Shown here piece by piece: positions 17,551 to 27,463 of a DNA stretch of 64,000 nt (the stretch's first letter is position 1; every line of letters begins with the position of its first letter). Both the position numbers and the translations under genes were made by a program. The stretch is from an uncultured bacterium (lineage in GTDB: Bacteria; Planctomycetota; Phycisphaerae; Phycisphaerales; UBA1924), in contig CAILKP010000069.1 of assembly GCA_903834785.1 (NCBI GenBank), forward strand, positions 1-64,000, given 5' to 3'. The notes beneath the pieces were generated by a model. That model had not been told where the DNA came from, ran no database searches, and saw nothing but the letters and a program-made list of their open reading frames with translations.

Positions 17551-18768
17551 TCAGGCGAGGATCTCGGTCACGACGCCCGAACCGACGGTGCGGCCGCCTT
17601 CGCGGATGGCGAAGCGGAGACCCTTCTCCATGGCGACGGGCTTCTCGCCCAGGTCAACCTCGAGCTTGACGTTGTCGCCCGGCATGCACATCTCGGCTTC
17701 CTTGCCCTCGTTGCTCAGCAGCTTGAGGACCGAACCCGTGACGTCGGTCGTGCGGAAGTAGAACTGCGGCTTGTAGCCCTTGAAGAACGGGGTCGTACGA
17801 CCGCCCTCTTCCTTGCTCAGGACGTACACCTCAGCGGTGAACTTGGTGTGCGGCTTGATGGAGCCGGGCTTGCAGATGACCTGGCCACGCTCGATGTCGT
17901 CCTTTTCGACGCCACGCAGCAGGACACCGACGTTGTCGCCGGCCTGGCCGCTGTCGAGGGTCTTCTGGAACATTTCCACGCCGGTGATGGTCGTGGTCTT
18001 GTTCTCCTTGCGGAGACCGACGATCTCGCCGGCATCGCCGACCTTGACCACGCCGCGGTCGATACGACCGGTGGCCACGGTACCGCGACCCTTGATCGAG
18101 AAGACGTCTTCGACGCTCATCAGGAAGGGCTTGTCAACCTCGCGGGTCGGCTCGGGGATGTAGCTGTCGATGGCCTCGAAGAGGTCGTCGATCGGCTTGC
18201 AGGCCTTGTCGTCACGGGGGTTCTCCAGGGCCAGCTTGGACTGACCGCGGATGATCGGGGTCTTCTCGCCCGGGAAGCTGTACTTGCTCAGCAGGTCGCG
18301 GATTTCCGACTCGACGAGCTCGAGGAGGTCCGGATCGTCAACCAGGTCGACCTTGTTGAGGAACACGACGATGTAGGGCACACCGACCTGGCGGGCCAGC
18401 AGCACGTGCTCGCGGGTCTGCGGCATCGGGCCGTCGGCGGCGGACACGACCAGGATCGCGCCGTCCATCTGGGCGGCACCGGTGATCATGTTCTTGACGA
18501 AGTCGGCGTGGCCCGGGCAGTCAACGTGAGCGTAGTGACGCTTCGTGGTCTCGTACTCGGTGTGAGACGAGGCGATGGTCACGGTCTTGTTGCTGTCGCG
18601 GACCGTACCACCCTTGGTGATTTCGGCATACGACTTGATCTCACCACCGAAACGGGCCGCGGAGCGGGCCGAAAGGGCGGCAGTCAGGGTCGACTTACCG
18701 TGGTCGATGTGGCCGATGGTGCCGACGTTGACGTGCGGCTTGTTGCGGGTGAATGTGCCCTTTGCCAT
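17551..18768 (-). CDS. tuf: translation elongation factor EF-Tu with divergent switch I
   Basis: 405 residues with all three EF-Tu domains. The GTPase delivers aminoacyl-tRNA to the ribosome. Visible motifs are the P-loop GHIDHGKS (residues 19-26, usually GHVDHGKT), DCPGH (83-87), NKVD, domain 2 [19 protein letters not shown] and a domain 3 ending [14 protein letters not shown]. The switch I region is unusual: where most bacteria have RGITI this protein reads KTVTI (residues 61-65), preceded by KGGTVRDSN. The Mg-coordinating Thr (T64) is kept. The change is probably a lineage trait. Upstream lies tRNA-Thr, the remnant of the usual tRNA-tuf cluster. Confidence 0.96.
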   Translation of the reverse strand: MAKGTFTRNKPHVNVGTIGHIDHGKSTLTAALSARSAARFGGEIKSYAEITKGGTVRDSNKTVTIASSHTEYETTKRHYAHVDCPGHADFVKNMITGAAQMDGAILVVSAADGPMPQTREHVLLARQVGVPYIVVFLNKVDLVDDPDLLELVESEIRDLLSKYSFPGEKTPIIRGQSKLALENPRDDKACKPIDDLFEAIDSYIPEPTREVDKPFLMSVEDVFSIKGRGTVATGRIDRGVVKVGDAGEIVGLRKENKTTTITGVEMFQKTLDSGQAGDNVGVLLRGVEKDDIERGQVICKPGSIKPHTKFTAEVYVLSKEEGGRTTPFFKGYKPQFYFRTTDVTGSVLKLLSNEGKEAEMCMPGDNVKLEVDLGEKPVAMEKGLRFAIREGGRTVGSGVVTEILA

Positions 18769-18941
18769 GGTGAGAATCCTCTAGAAAATCTGAAAATCAG
18801 AGTGCTGTACGCCGCAGCCGTTAAAAAGTGATGGTCCGCCGGGCGTGCACTGCGAACCGATCCGCCCCCGCACTGCAAGCTTTCTCGCAGCTGCGGGGGA
18901 AGGAGTTTATGCTCTGCCGACCAAACCGGGTCGGCAACCAA

Positions 18942-19013
<72 letters not shown>

Positions 19014-19301
19014 GCGGGAACGACGATCTCGCTTCCGAACCAAAACCACCGTCCGGCTGCCCGGACAGTGGGGGACGATGATACCGACTTGTCCACATGG
19101 GTCAAGCCCCTTCGCACCGGTTTCGGCTTCCGAAACCCCCGACAGGGCAACTCCCCGACCCACCATCACCTCCCCTTTGCCCCACTTGCCCTCCGGCAGC
19201 CACAATCCATCCACAGCCCCTCCATCTATAGGCCCGGATTGAGCTCATTAGGTCCGAATAACCGGCAGGCTGGAAAGCGGACCCCCCTCGCCTCGCCAAT
19301 C

Positions 19302-19640
19302 TCACGGGACGAGGGCCGCCTCAACCGTGGGGTACACCGAGAGCGTGGTCCCGAACTTCGCGGCAGCAATGACGCTGGCCGCAACTTTCGAGGGTGCAGC
19401 CAGATGCAGGTTGCCGCCGTTGTGCCGAAGTTCCTGCCGCAGCCACAGCAGACTGCCCAGCGCCAGACTGCCCATGAAGGTCACCTCGGCCAGACTGATC
19501 ACAACCAGCCGCGGCTTCTTGGCGGCGATGTCCTTGACCGCATTTTCCAGCTTGTCGACCGTGGTCATGCCCGCGTCTCCGCGGAGCGTGACGATCAGTG
19601 CGGCGTCGGTCTGCTGCAGGTCAATGTCAAGGTGTTCCAT
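19302..19640 (-). CDS. STAS-domain protein, anti-sigma factor antagonist-like
   Basis: 112 residues spanning one STAS domain: LIVTLRGDAGMTTVDKLENAVKDI, then KPRLVVISLAEVTFMGSLALGSLLWL. The Ser in FMGSLALG occupies the phosphorylation site of SpoIIAA-type antagonists (usually DSSGLG), so regulation by a partner kinase/anti-sigma factor is plausible. No kinase or phosphatase gene is adjacent. ATG 19640 was chosen because it starts the domain; the frame upstream to 19910 overlaps the divergent glycosidase leader. Confidence 0.82.
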   Translation of the reverse strand: MEHLDIDLQQTDAALIVTLRGDAGMTTVDKLENAVKDIAAKKPRLVVISLAEVTFMGSLALGSLLWLRQELRHNGGNLHLAAPSKVAASVIAAAKFGTTLSVYPTVEAALVP

Positions 19641-19908
19641 CGTGTGCTTCCGCTGGCTTCCTCGTGTGGGTGTTGCACCAGTGTAATCCCTGCAACTGGG
19701 CCACGCGGAGTCTCGCATGGCCGCCGCTACCTGTGCTCGGGTGAAACGGTCACCGCCGCACCCGGTAGATCCCCGTTGCCTGATCGAAAGCAGCCATGAT
19801 CTTGGCCGGGCAGTCTCCACACACCTCGGGGTTTCCCCGCTCCTGCCAGCCCCCCACCGCCATTCCCGCACGCCAACGGGTTTCCTGACGTTCCAAGAGC
19901 TCCCACCC

Positions 19909-22900
19909 ATGATCCACGCTCACATGCCTCGGTTCCACACTCGGGCACTCTTGCCTGTGCTCTGGGCGTTCATTGTGGCCGCGGCTGGGGGCTGCTCCTC
20001 GCCCCTTCGCTCCACCGAGCTGACATGCGAGTACCAGACGACCCCGCTGGCGATCGAGGATGCCGCTCCGCGGCTGAGCTGGGTGATCGCCTCCGATCGG
20101 CGTGGCACACTGGTCACCGCGTACAGGGTGCTCGTCGCTTCCTCGCCGCAGCTTCTCGCACAGGACCAGGGCGACCTCTGGGACTCGGGCCGTGTGGATT
20201 CGGCCACGACCACCCACATCGCGTATCGCGGCAAGTCGCTTGCCTCCCGACAAGTCTGCTGGTGGAAGGTCACAAGCTGGGACAACACCGGCCGCCAGTC
20301 GCCCTGGAGCGAGCCGGCACGATGGGAGATGGGGCTGCTCCAGCCGGCCGATTGGTCCGCGGCATGGATTGACGCCCGGCCCCAGACCAAGCCGGTGGAG
20401 ATCATCCGCGCCAGCTACGGCCCGGCCGATGGCACCCGCACTCGCGATGTCACAGCAGCGGTCTCCATTATGGCCGCCCGCGGCGAGGCGATTGCCGCCA
20501 CCAACGAGGCCCTCGGCGGCGACCCGGCGTACGGCACCCTCAAGCAACTGAGAATCCAGTTCCGGGCAGCCGGCACGGTCCAGAACATCACGGTCGATGA
20601 GAAGCAAACGGTCACCCTCGCGCCGGCACCACTGCCGCTGCTCCGCAAGACGTTTGATGTCGACAAGACCGTCGTGCGAGCCCGGCTGTACGCCACCGCA
20701 CTTGGCGTGTACGAACTCTCACTCAACGGCCAGCGCGTGGGCGACCATGAGCTGGCTCCGGGCTGGACAGACTACGCCCGCCGCGTGCAGTACCAGGTCT
20801 TTGACGTGACCTCCCAGCTATCCAGCGGCCGCAACGCACTGGGTGCAGTCGTTGCACCCGGCTGGTTCAGCGGCCGCGCAGGGCTGTTTCACGCCCGGGC
20901 GTTCTACGGCACGGCCCCCGCGCTGCGGATGCAGCTGGAAATCACCTACAGCGATGGCTCGACGGCACGCATCATCTCCGATGACACCTGGCGGCGGACC
21001 GACGGCCCCACGCTTTCGGCCGACATGATGGATGGCGAGGTGTTCGATGCACGCCTGGCCATCAGCGGCTGGGACAAACCGACGTTTGACGACCGCACCT
21101 GGCAGCGCGTGACTACTCGCGCCGAGTCGCGCAACCTCGTCAGCCAGCAGGACCACCCCGTCCGCGTGCTGGCCCAACTGCCGGCAAAGACCGTCACGGA
21201 GCCGAAGCCGGGCCGCTGGACCTTCGACGTCGGCCAGAACATGGTCGGCGTGCCCGCGATCCGCCTGGCCGCACCGGCCGGGACCGTAATCACCATCCGC
21301 AGCGGCGAGATCCTCAACCCCGACGGCACCATCTACACAACCAATCTCCGCGGTGCCGCCGCGACGGACACCTATATCGCCCGCGGCAGCACACCGGATG
21401 CTCCGGAAACCTGGCAGCCCCGCTTTACATTCCACGGCTTCCGCTACGTCGAGCTCACCGGCTTGCCGACCGGCTCACCCCCCACTGCCTCGGCAGTCAC
21501 CGGCATCGTGCTCGGCTCGGACCTGCCCGTCACCGGCACCTTCGCCTCGTCGGATGCTCGGCTGAACCAGCTGCAGTCCAACATCGTCTGGGGCCTCCGC
21601 GGCAACTACCTCAGCGTCCCGACCGATTGCCCCCAGCGCGATGAGCGCATGGGCTGGATGGCCGATGCGCAGGTCTTCGCACCCACCGCCGCCTTCAACG
21701 CCAACGTCGCGCCGTTCATGACCAAGTGGATGACCGATGTCGTCGATGCCCAGCGTGCCGATGGCGCCCACTCCGACGTCGCCCCCGTCATGAAGGGCCT
21801 GACCTACGGCACGCCCGCGTGGGCCGATGCCGGCACCATCGTCCCTTGGACGATCTACCAGCAATACGGCGACACGCGGATTCTGGAGCGGAACATCGAC
21901 TCGATGATCCGCTGGGTGGAATGGTGCCGCACGCACAGCACCGGGCTGATCCGCGACCGTGACCGCGGCAACGACTACGGCGACTGGCTGGCCATCGGCG
22001 CCGACACACCCAAAGACCTGATCGGCACCGCCTACTTCGCCCACTCTACAGACCTGCTCGCCCGCTCTCTGACAGTCCTCGGCCGCAAGACTGAGGCCGA
22101 CAAGTACCGCCAACTGTTCGCCGAAATCCGCACCGCGTTCATCGCCCGCTTCATCAAGCCCGATGGCCTGATCACCGGCAACACCCAGTGCGGCTACATC
22201 CTCGCCCTGCGGTTCAATCTGCTGCCCGATGCACTCCGCGAGAACGCCGCCAGGCGTCTGCTGGCCGACATCCAGAACCGCGGCTGGCACCTGTCCACCG
22301 GCTTCGTGGGTGTCAGCCACCTGCTGCCGACGCTCGATGCCGCGGGCCACAGCGAGGCCGCCGTCCGACTGCTGATGCAGGACACCTTCCCGTCGTGGCT
22401 CTTCTCCGTCCGTCACGGTGCCACCACCATCTGGGAACGCTGGGACGGCTGGACGCCCGCCACCGGCCCGCACCCGGACCACGGCATGAACTCCTCTAAC
22501 CACTACTCGCTGGGCTCGTGCGGGCAATGGCTCTTCGAGGGCCTCGGCGGCATCCGGCTCGATCCTGACCACCCCGGCTTCAGTCACTTCCTCATCCGCC
22601 CGCAGATCACCGGCACCATGCCGCTGACCTGGGTCCGCACAAGGTTCCGCTCGGTCCGCGGCGACATCACCAGCAACTGGTCACTCGATGGTGACTGGCT
22701 CACCCTGAATGTCTCCATCCCCGCCAACACCTCGGCAACGCTCACGATCCCGGTCCGCGACGGCGGCGAGCTGACCGAGTCCGGCACGGCCGTGCGCGCG
22801 GAGGCTTCCGCCATCGACGGGGTCCGCCTCCGCCGCCGCGGCAGCGGAACAGCCGATGTCGCCCTTGGCTCGGGCAACTACACCTTCCGGGCCCGGCGGC

Positions 22901-23808
22901 CCGCGGCAACTTCCGGCAATCCGGTCATCGCCGGCTGGTATGCCGACCCCGAGGCCGCCGTCTTCGCCGGCAAGTACTGGATCTACCCCACCACCAGCTC
23001 ACGCTACGACGATCAGCTCGCCTTCGATGCCTTCAGCTCACCTGATCTTGCCAGCTGGACCAAGCACGCCGATGTGCTGGCCCCCCGCAGCATCAGCTGG
23101 GCCAAGCGGGCCGTGTGGGCACCGTCGGTCATTGAACGTGACGGCCGGTACTTCATGTTCTTCTCGGCCAACGACATTCAGAAAAACGGCGAGCCCGGCG
23201 GCATCGGCGTTGCGGTCAGCAACTCCCCATCCGGCCCCTTTACCGATCATCTCGGCAAGCCGCTGGTCGATGCCTTCCACCACGGTGCCCAGCCGATTGA
23301 CCCCTTTGTGTTCCGCGACCACGACGGCCGGCACTACCTGATCTACGGTGGCTGGCGGCACTGCAACATCGCCCGGCTCAAGCCCGACTTTACCGGCTTC
23401 GAGCCCTTCGCCGACGGCTCGACCTTCAAGGAGATCACGCCCACCGGCTACGTCGAGGGCCCGTTCATGCTCCGGCGAGGCGGCAAGTACTACTTCATGT
23501 GGTCCGAGGGCGGTTGGGGCGGCCCCGACTACCGCGTGGCCTATGCCGTTGCGGACTCGCCAACCGGCCCGTTCACGCGAGTCGGCACGATTCTCAGCCA
23601 GGACCCGACCGTGGCCACCGGTGCCGGCCACCACAGCGTGGTGCAACTGATCGGGTCCGACGAGTACGCGATCGTCTACCACCGCCGCCCGCTCGGCCTG
23701 ACCGATGCCAATCACCGGGTCGTCTGCATCGACCGGCTCACCTTCGATGATCAGGGCAGGATCGAGCCCGTGCGGATCACCTTCCAGGGCGTGGCCCCAG
23801 CTCGATGA
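19909..23808 (+). CDS. GH78-GH43 fusion lipoprotein (alpha-L-rhamnosidase plus GH43 glycosidase)
   Basis: 1,299 residues. A signal peptide ends in a lipobox (AAAGGC), so it is a lipoprotein. Residues about 35-1000 match alpha-L-rhamnosidase GH78: Ig-like N-terminal part, two lectin-like beta domains (LYATALGVYELSLNGQRVG, ELAPGWTDY) and the (alpha/alpha)6 barrel with TDCPQRDERMGWMADAQVF and TTIWERWDGW, which hold the catalytic acidic residues. From about residue 1005 a five-bladed GH43-like domain follows, with Asp in WYADPEAA, Asp in PIDPFVFRD and Glu in VEGPFM, the expected base, pKa modulator and acid. It likely attacks a rhamnose/arabinose plant or algal polysaccharide at the cell surface. 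ATG 19909 begins the signal peptide. It stands 269 bp from the divergent STAS gene. Confidence 0.9.
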   Translation: MIHAHMPRFHTRALLPVLWAFIVAAAGGCSSPLRSTELTCEYQTTPLAIEDAAPRLSWVIASDRRGTLVTAYRVLVASSPQLLAQDQGDLWDSGRVDSATTTHIAYRGKSLASRQVCWWKVTSWDNTGRQSPWSEPARWEMGLLQPADWSAAWIDARPQTKPVEIIRASYGPADGTRTRDVTAAVSIMAARGEAIAATNEALGGDPAYGTLKQLRIQFRAAGTVQNITVDEKQTVTLAPAPLPLLRKTFDVDKTVVRARLYATALGVYELSLNGQRVGDHELAPGWTDYARRVQYQVFDVTSQLSSGRNALGAVVAPGWFSGRAGLFHARAFYGTAPALRMQLEITYSDGSTARIISDDTWRRTDGPTLSADMMDGEVFDARLAISGWDKPTFDDRTWQRVTTRAESRNLVSQQDHPVRVLAQLPAKTVTEPKPGRWTFDVGQNMVGVPAIRLAAPAGTVITIRSGEILNPDGTIYTTNLRGAAATDTYIARGSTPDAPETWQPRFTFHGFRYVELTGLPTGSPPTASAVTGIVLGSDLPVTGTFASSDARLNQLQSNIVWGLRGNYLSVPTDCPQRDERMGWMADAQVFAPTAAFNANVAPFMTKWMTDVVDAQRADGAHSDVAPVMKGLTYGTPAWADAGTIVPWTIYQQYGDTRILERNIDSMIRWVEWCRTHSTGLIRDRDRGNDYGDWLAIGADTPKDLIGTAYFAHSTDLLARSLTVLGRKTEADKYRQLFAEIRTAFIARFIKPDGLITGNTQCGYILALRFNLLPDALRENAARRLLADIQNRGWHLSTGFVGVSHLLPTLDAAGHSEAAVRLLMQDTFPSWLFSVRHGATTIWERWDGWTPATGPHPDHGMNSSNHYSLGSCGQWLFEGLGGIRLDPDHPGFSHFLIRPQITGTMPLTWVRTRFRSVRGDITSNWSLDGDWLTLNVSIPANTSATLTIPVRDGGELTESGTAVRAEASAIDGVRLRRRGSGTADVALGSGNYTFRARRPAATSGNPVIAGWYADPEAAVFAGKYWIYPTTSSRYDDQLAFDAFSSPDLASWTKHADVLAPRSISWAKRAVWAPSVIERDGRYFMFFSANDIQKNGEPGGIGVAVSNSPSGPFTDHLGKPLVDAFHHGAQPIDPFVFRDHDGRHYLIYGGWRHCNIARLKPDFTGFEPFADGSTFKEITPTGYVEGPFMLRRGGKYYFMWSEGGWGGPDYRVAYAVADSPTGPFTRVGTILSQDPTVATGAGHHSVVQLIGSDEYAIVYHRRPLGLTDANHRVVCIDRLTFDDQGRIEPVRITFQGVAPAR

Positions 23809-23892
23809 AACTTCGCGCTGCCGGTTACACATCGCCCCGGCGGCTGATAAACTCCGCCCCGCACCTTCTTTGCTGTCCGGAGCCGCCGCACC

Positions 23893-24933
23893 ATGGCCAA
23901 GCGTTCGCCCAAAACCAAGGCAACTTCCAAGCCCAGCCCCAAGTCCCGGTCCCGGACCAAGTCCGCCTCCGGCAAAGCGGCCGCCCCCGCCTCGAGCAAG
24001 GCCCAGATCACCTCCCTGCGGCAGGCCTCGGCCCGCAACGTCACCGTCGCCCTGACCCAGTTCGCCTGTGTTGAGGACCCTCGCGAGAACCTGCGGACCC
24101 AGGTCGAACTGGCCGAGCAGGCCGCCAAGAGCGGCGCCCAGATCATCTGCACGCAGGAGATGTTCACCAGCCAGTACTTCTGCCAGTGCGAGGACCACCG
24201 CTTCTTCAAGCTCGCCGAGCGCATCCCAGGTCCGAGCACCGACGCCCTGGCCAAAGTCGCCAAGCGTCACGGCTGCGTGATCATCGCCAGTCTGTTTGAG
24301 AAGCGGGCCAGCGGCCTCTACCACAACACCGCCGCGGTGATCGATGCCGACGGCTCGCTCATGGGCATCTACCGCAAGATGCACATCCCCGATGACCCGC
24401 TGTACTACGAGAAGTTCTACTTCACCCCCGGTGATCTGGGCTTCCGGGCCTGGCACACCCGTCACGCCACCATCGGCGTGCTGATCTGCTGGGACCAGTG
24501 GTACCCCGAGGGCGCACGCCTGACGGCCATGCAGGGTGCCGAGATCCTGTTCTATCCCACCGCCATCGGCTGGCACCCCGGTGAGAAGGACGAGTACGGC
24601 CACGCCCAGCACGATTCCTGGGAACTGTCCATGCGTGCCCACTCCGTGGCCAACGGCTGCTACGTGTGCGCCCCCAACCGCATCGGCCACGAGTTCATCG
24701 CCGGTCCGGACGGCAAGCCCGTCAGCAAGGACGGCATCCAGTTCTGGGGCCAGAGCTTCATCAGCCAGCCCAACGGGCAGGTCGTGGCTCGCGCACCGAT
24801 CGACAGCAAGCACATCCTGCTGGCCGACTGCGACCTGGACAAGGTCGAGTTCGCCCGCACCCACTGGCCATTCCTGCGTGACCGTCGCATCGACGCGTAC
24901 GGCGGGCTGACCCAGCGTTTCCTGACCCCGTAA
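23893..24933 (+). CDS. aguB: N-carbamoylputrescine amidase (nitrilase family)
   Basis: 346 residues. The nitrilase-fold catalytic triad is visible: Glu89 in CTQEMF, Lys162 in YRKMHIPDD and Cys199 in LICWDQWYPE. The set of motifs (QYFCQCED, FYFTPGDLGF, GWHPGEKDEYG) is that of AguB, which hydrolyses N-carbamoylputrescine to putrescine, CO2 and ammonia in the agmatine route. An unusual N-terminal extension of about 48 residues is rich in Lys, Ser, Ala and Pro and lacks a clear signal peptide. It lies 84 bp after the glycosidase gene and 15 bp before the OGT-like gene. No agmatine deiminase is in the window. Confidence 0.88.
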   Translation: MAKRSPKTKATSKPSPKSRSRTKSASGKAAAPASSKAQITSLRQASARNVTVALTQFACVEDPRENLRTQVELAEQAAKSGAQIICTQEMFTSQYFCQCEDHRFFKLAERIPGPSTDALAKVAKRHGCVIIASLFEKRASGLYHNTAAVIDADGSLMGIYRKMHIPDDPLYYEKFYFTPGDLGFRAWHTRHATIGVLICWDQWYPEGARLTAMQGAEILFYPTAIGWHPGEKDEYGHAQHDSWELSMRAHSVANGCYVCAPNRIGHEFIAGPDGKPVSKDGIQFWGQSFISQPNGQVVARAPIDSKHILLADCDLDKVEFARTHWPFLRDRRIDAYGGLTQRFLTP

Positions 24934-24948
24934 CCACAGGCGGGCAAC

Positions 24949-26805
24949 ATGGCCTCTGCCAGCCAGAGACACTTTGACCGTGCCGGCGAACTGCTGGCCG
25001 CAGGCCAGCTTGCCGAGGCCGAAGCGATCCTGCGCAAACTCCAGCAGCACGAGCCGCGGAACCCCGGCGTGCTGCTGCTGCTGGCCGAGGTGCTGACCCA
25101 GCGCGGCAACACCGCCGGGGCGGTCTCCGCTGCCGAGCGTGCCGTTTGCCTCCTGCCGCATGACATTCCCGTGCTGGTCAACGCCGCGACGATCTTCCGC
25201 CGTGCGCACGACCGCACGCGCACCATCGAGCTGCTGACCCGCGCCTGCGGCATCATCGAGGCCGCCCCCGAGCAGTTCCCCGCCGGTCCCGGGGCCTGGA
25301 ACCTGCTCGTTGAGGCCCTGCTGTGGTGCGAGCGACCGGCCGATGCCCTTGAAGTCGCCCGCCGCGGTCACCACTGCCACCCGGACCATCAGGGACCGCT
25401 GATCGATGAGGCACAGGCGATGATCCGTATGGACCAGGTCGGTCCGGCCATCGCGCTGCTCCGCTCGGTCATCGCCCGCTGGCCCGATGCACTGGGGGCT
25501 CATCAGACGCTGGCCTTCTGCACCAACTACGACGCCACGACCTCCCTGCGGCAGAGTTTGCTGGATCATCTGAACTTCGGCCGCACCCTGCAGCAGGCCG
25601 TCGCGGCCGATGTCGCAGCACGTGCCGGCCCGCGGTTTACCGCCCCCACCGCCGCCGATGCCGATCGCCCGCTGCGAGTCGGCATCCTCTCCCATGATCT
25701 GCGGAGTCACTCGGTGGCGTACTTCATCGAGCCAGTACTCAGCGCCATCCGGACGGCGGACCCCGCCGGCAGGAACCTCACACTCATCGGCCTGCCGACC
25801 GCGACCGAGGAGGATGCCGTCACCGCACGCATCAAGGCGAGCTGCCACGAGTGGCACCCGCTCGGCCACATGGTCGATGCCCGCGCGGCCGAGCGCATCA
25901 GTGAACTCAAGATCGATGTTCTCATCGAGCTCAACGGCCTGACCGGCGGCGAACGACTTGTTCTCCTCCTGCTTAAGCCCGCGCCGCTGATTCTCACGTA
26001 CCTTGGCTATCCGAACATCACCGGCATGCCCACCGTTGATGCACGCCTGACCGACCGCTTCACCGATCCGCCAGAAGCCGATGTGGCCCTGGCCAGTGCC
26101 GCCACCGCGGTGGGCGTGGCCACGCCCGAACGGCTGGTCCGGCTCGATGGCCCATTCCTGTGCTACCGGCCGCCGGACAATGTGCCCGAGATCGCACCCC
26201 CACCGTTCGAGCGAAACGGCTTTGTCACCTTCGGCAGTTTCAACGCCATCCGCAAGCTCAGCACCGAGTGCCTGCAGCTCTGGTCGCGCACCCTGGCCGC
26301 CGTGCCGGGCTCGCGGCTGCTGATCAAGAACCAGGGCCTCGCCGTACCCGCCGCACGCGAGAACCTCCTGCAGCGTCTGGAACACGCCGGCATCACCCGG
26401 GACCGCGTGATCTGCCTGGATTACGCCGGCTCCACGGCCGAGCATCTCCGCTGCTACAACCAGGTGGACATCGCACTGGACAGCTTCCCGTACTGCGGCA
26501 CAACAACCACGTTCGAGTCCGTGCTGATGGGCGTGCCCGTGATCACCCGTGCCGGCGAGACCCACGCTTCACGCGTCGGCCTGGCGATCATGAACTATCT
26601 CGGCACGCCCGGGTTCGCCGCGGACACCGACGACGCATTCATCGCCGCGGCAGCCGCACTGGCCGCCAAGCCCGCGGAACTCAGACGCCTTCGCGCGACA
26701 CTTCGAATCTGGCTCCTTGCCTCGCCCCTGTGCAATCCCGCGGGCATGGGTCATCGGTTTGCCTCTGCTGTGCATGCACTGTGGCGCCAGCGGTCTACTC
26801 AGTAG
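24949..26805 (+). CDS. TPR protein with GT41 (O-GlcNAc transferase/SPINDLY-like) domain
   Basis: 618 residues. The N-terminal 210 residues form helical TPR-like repeats (FDRAGELLAAGQLAEAEAIL, LLAEVLTQRGNTAGAVSAAE). The catalytic region has GT41 markers: VGILSHDLRSHSVAYFIEPVL, ILTYLGYPNITGM, TFGSFNAIRKLSTECLQLWS, SRLLIKN and VDIALDSFPYCGTTTTFESV with GVPVIT, the UDP-sugar site. Bacterial members glycosylate proteins, for example adhesins or flagellin, or act on unknown targets. It follows aguB by 15 bp, so the two are probably co-transcribed. Confidence 0.85.
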   Translation: MASASQRHFDRAGELLAAGQLAEAEAILRKLQQHEPRNPGVLLLLAEVLTQRGNTAGAVSAAERAVCLLPHDIPVLVNAATIFRRAHDRTRTIELLTRACGIIEAAPEQFPAGPGAWNLLVEALLWCERPADALEVARRGHHCHPDHQGPLIDEAQAMIRMDQVGPAIALLRSVIARWPDALGAHQTLAFCTNYDATTSLRQSLLDHLNFGRTLQQAVAADVAARAGPRFTAPTAADADRPLRVGILSHDLRSHSVAYFIEPVLSAIRTADPAGRNLTLIGLPTATEEDAVTARIKASCHEWHPLGHMVDARAAERISELKIDVLIELNGLTGGERLVLLLLKPAPLILTYLGYPNITGMPTVDARLTDRFTDPPEADVALASAATAVGVATPERLVRLDGPFLCYRPPDNVPEIAPPPFERNGFVTFGSFNAIRKLSTECLQLWSRTLAAVPGSRLLIKNQGLAVPAARENLLQRLEHAGITRDRVICLDYAGSTAEHLRCYNQVDIALDSFPYCGTTTTFESVLMGVPVITRAGETHASRVGLAIMNYLGTPGFAADTDDAFIAAAAALAAKPAELRRLRATLRIWLLASPLCNPAGMGHRFASAVHALWRQRSTQ

Positions 26806-26822
26806 CCCCCTCACGGAGCTGG

Positions 26823-27287
26823 TTACAGCCCGTACTCCGCCCACGTCGTCTCCGTCTCCGTCACCCGGACCCGCTCCAGCGTCACACCCTGCCGCAGGGT
26901 GTACGGGATCTTGCGTTCATCGTGATACGTGTTGCCCGCGGCAAGTTCCGTCGCAAGGTGCTGGAAGATCAGCCGCGCCATGACCTCCGTCGTCGGCTCA
27001 TCATCGATGGCCACGATGCGCTCACCCAGCGGCCCGGCCCGCAGCGCCTTGACCGTCTCATCGGCCGAGTTGACCAGCATCGCGTGGTCAAAGCGGTCCA
27101 TCAGCGGCTTGAGGGCCAGCTTTAAGGCCTTAAAGTCACACACCATGCCCGAGCTGTCGAGCGTCTCGGCACCAAGCACCACATCCACCCGCCGGGAGTG
27201 ACCGTGCGGAAAGCGGCACAGCCCGGGGTGCTTGCTGAGCATGTGCCCGGACTCGATGTGGAACGACTTGCAGACGCGGTAACGCAT
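26823..27287 (-). CDS. queD: 6-carboxytetrahydropterin synthase/PTPS family protein
   Basis: 154 residues. Zinc ligands appear in FHIESGH and FPHGHS, the catalytic Cys in LCRFPHGH, the second catalytic His in RFDHAML and the pterin-anchoring Glu in VRVTETETTWAEY. This fits QueD, which makes 6-carboxy-tetrahydropterin for queuosine/7-deazaguanine synthesis, or a related PTPS. No queC, queE or queF gene is adjacent, so the pathway is inferred from the family. ATG 27287 starts the domain. It converges on the OGT-like gene and diverges from the next gene. Confidence 0.82.
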   Translation of the reverse strand: MRYRVCKSFHIESGHMLSKHPGLCRFPHGHSRRVDVVLGAETLDSSGMVCDFKALKLALKPLMDRFDHAMLVNSADETVKALRAGPLGERIVAIDDEPTTEVMARLIFQHLATELAAGNTYHDERKIPYTLRQGVTLERVRVTETETTWAEYGL

Positions 27288-27463
27288 GGGAACCGCAATG
27301 ATAGATCCCGTCCCGCTCCGGCCCGTTTGGACGCTCAAACAAGGCCCACAATCCCTTCAGTCCACCTCCGAGAGCGGCCCTCCGGACGGAATATGTCGGT
27401 AAAAACCGCCCTGGCGGTCTGACAGGCAGGATCCGGACCCGCCCTCGGCCCGTACCCTGCGGC

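Noticed and set aside
23038-26565. Open frame of 1,175 codons antisense to the glycosidase, aguB and GT41 genes
   Set aside because: It spans three convincing genes with catalytic motifs and shows only low-complexity His/Gly/Val-rich text. High GC content explains the absence of stops.
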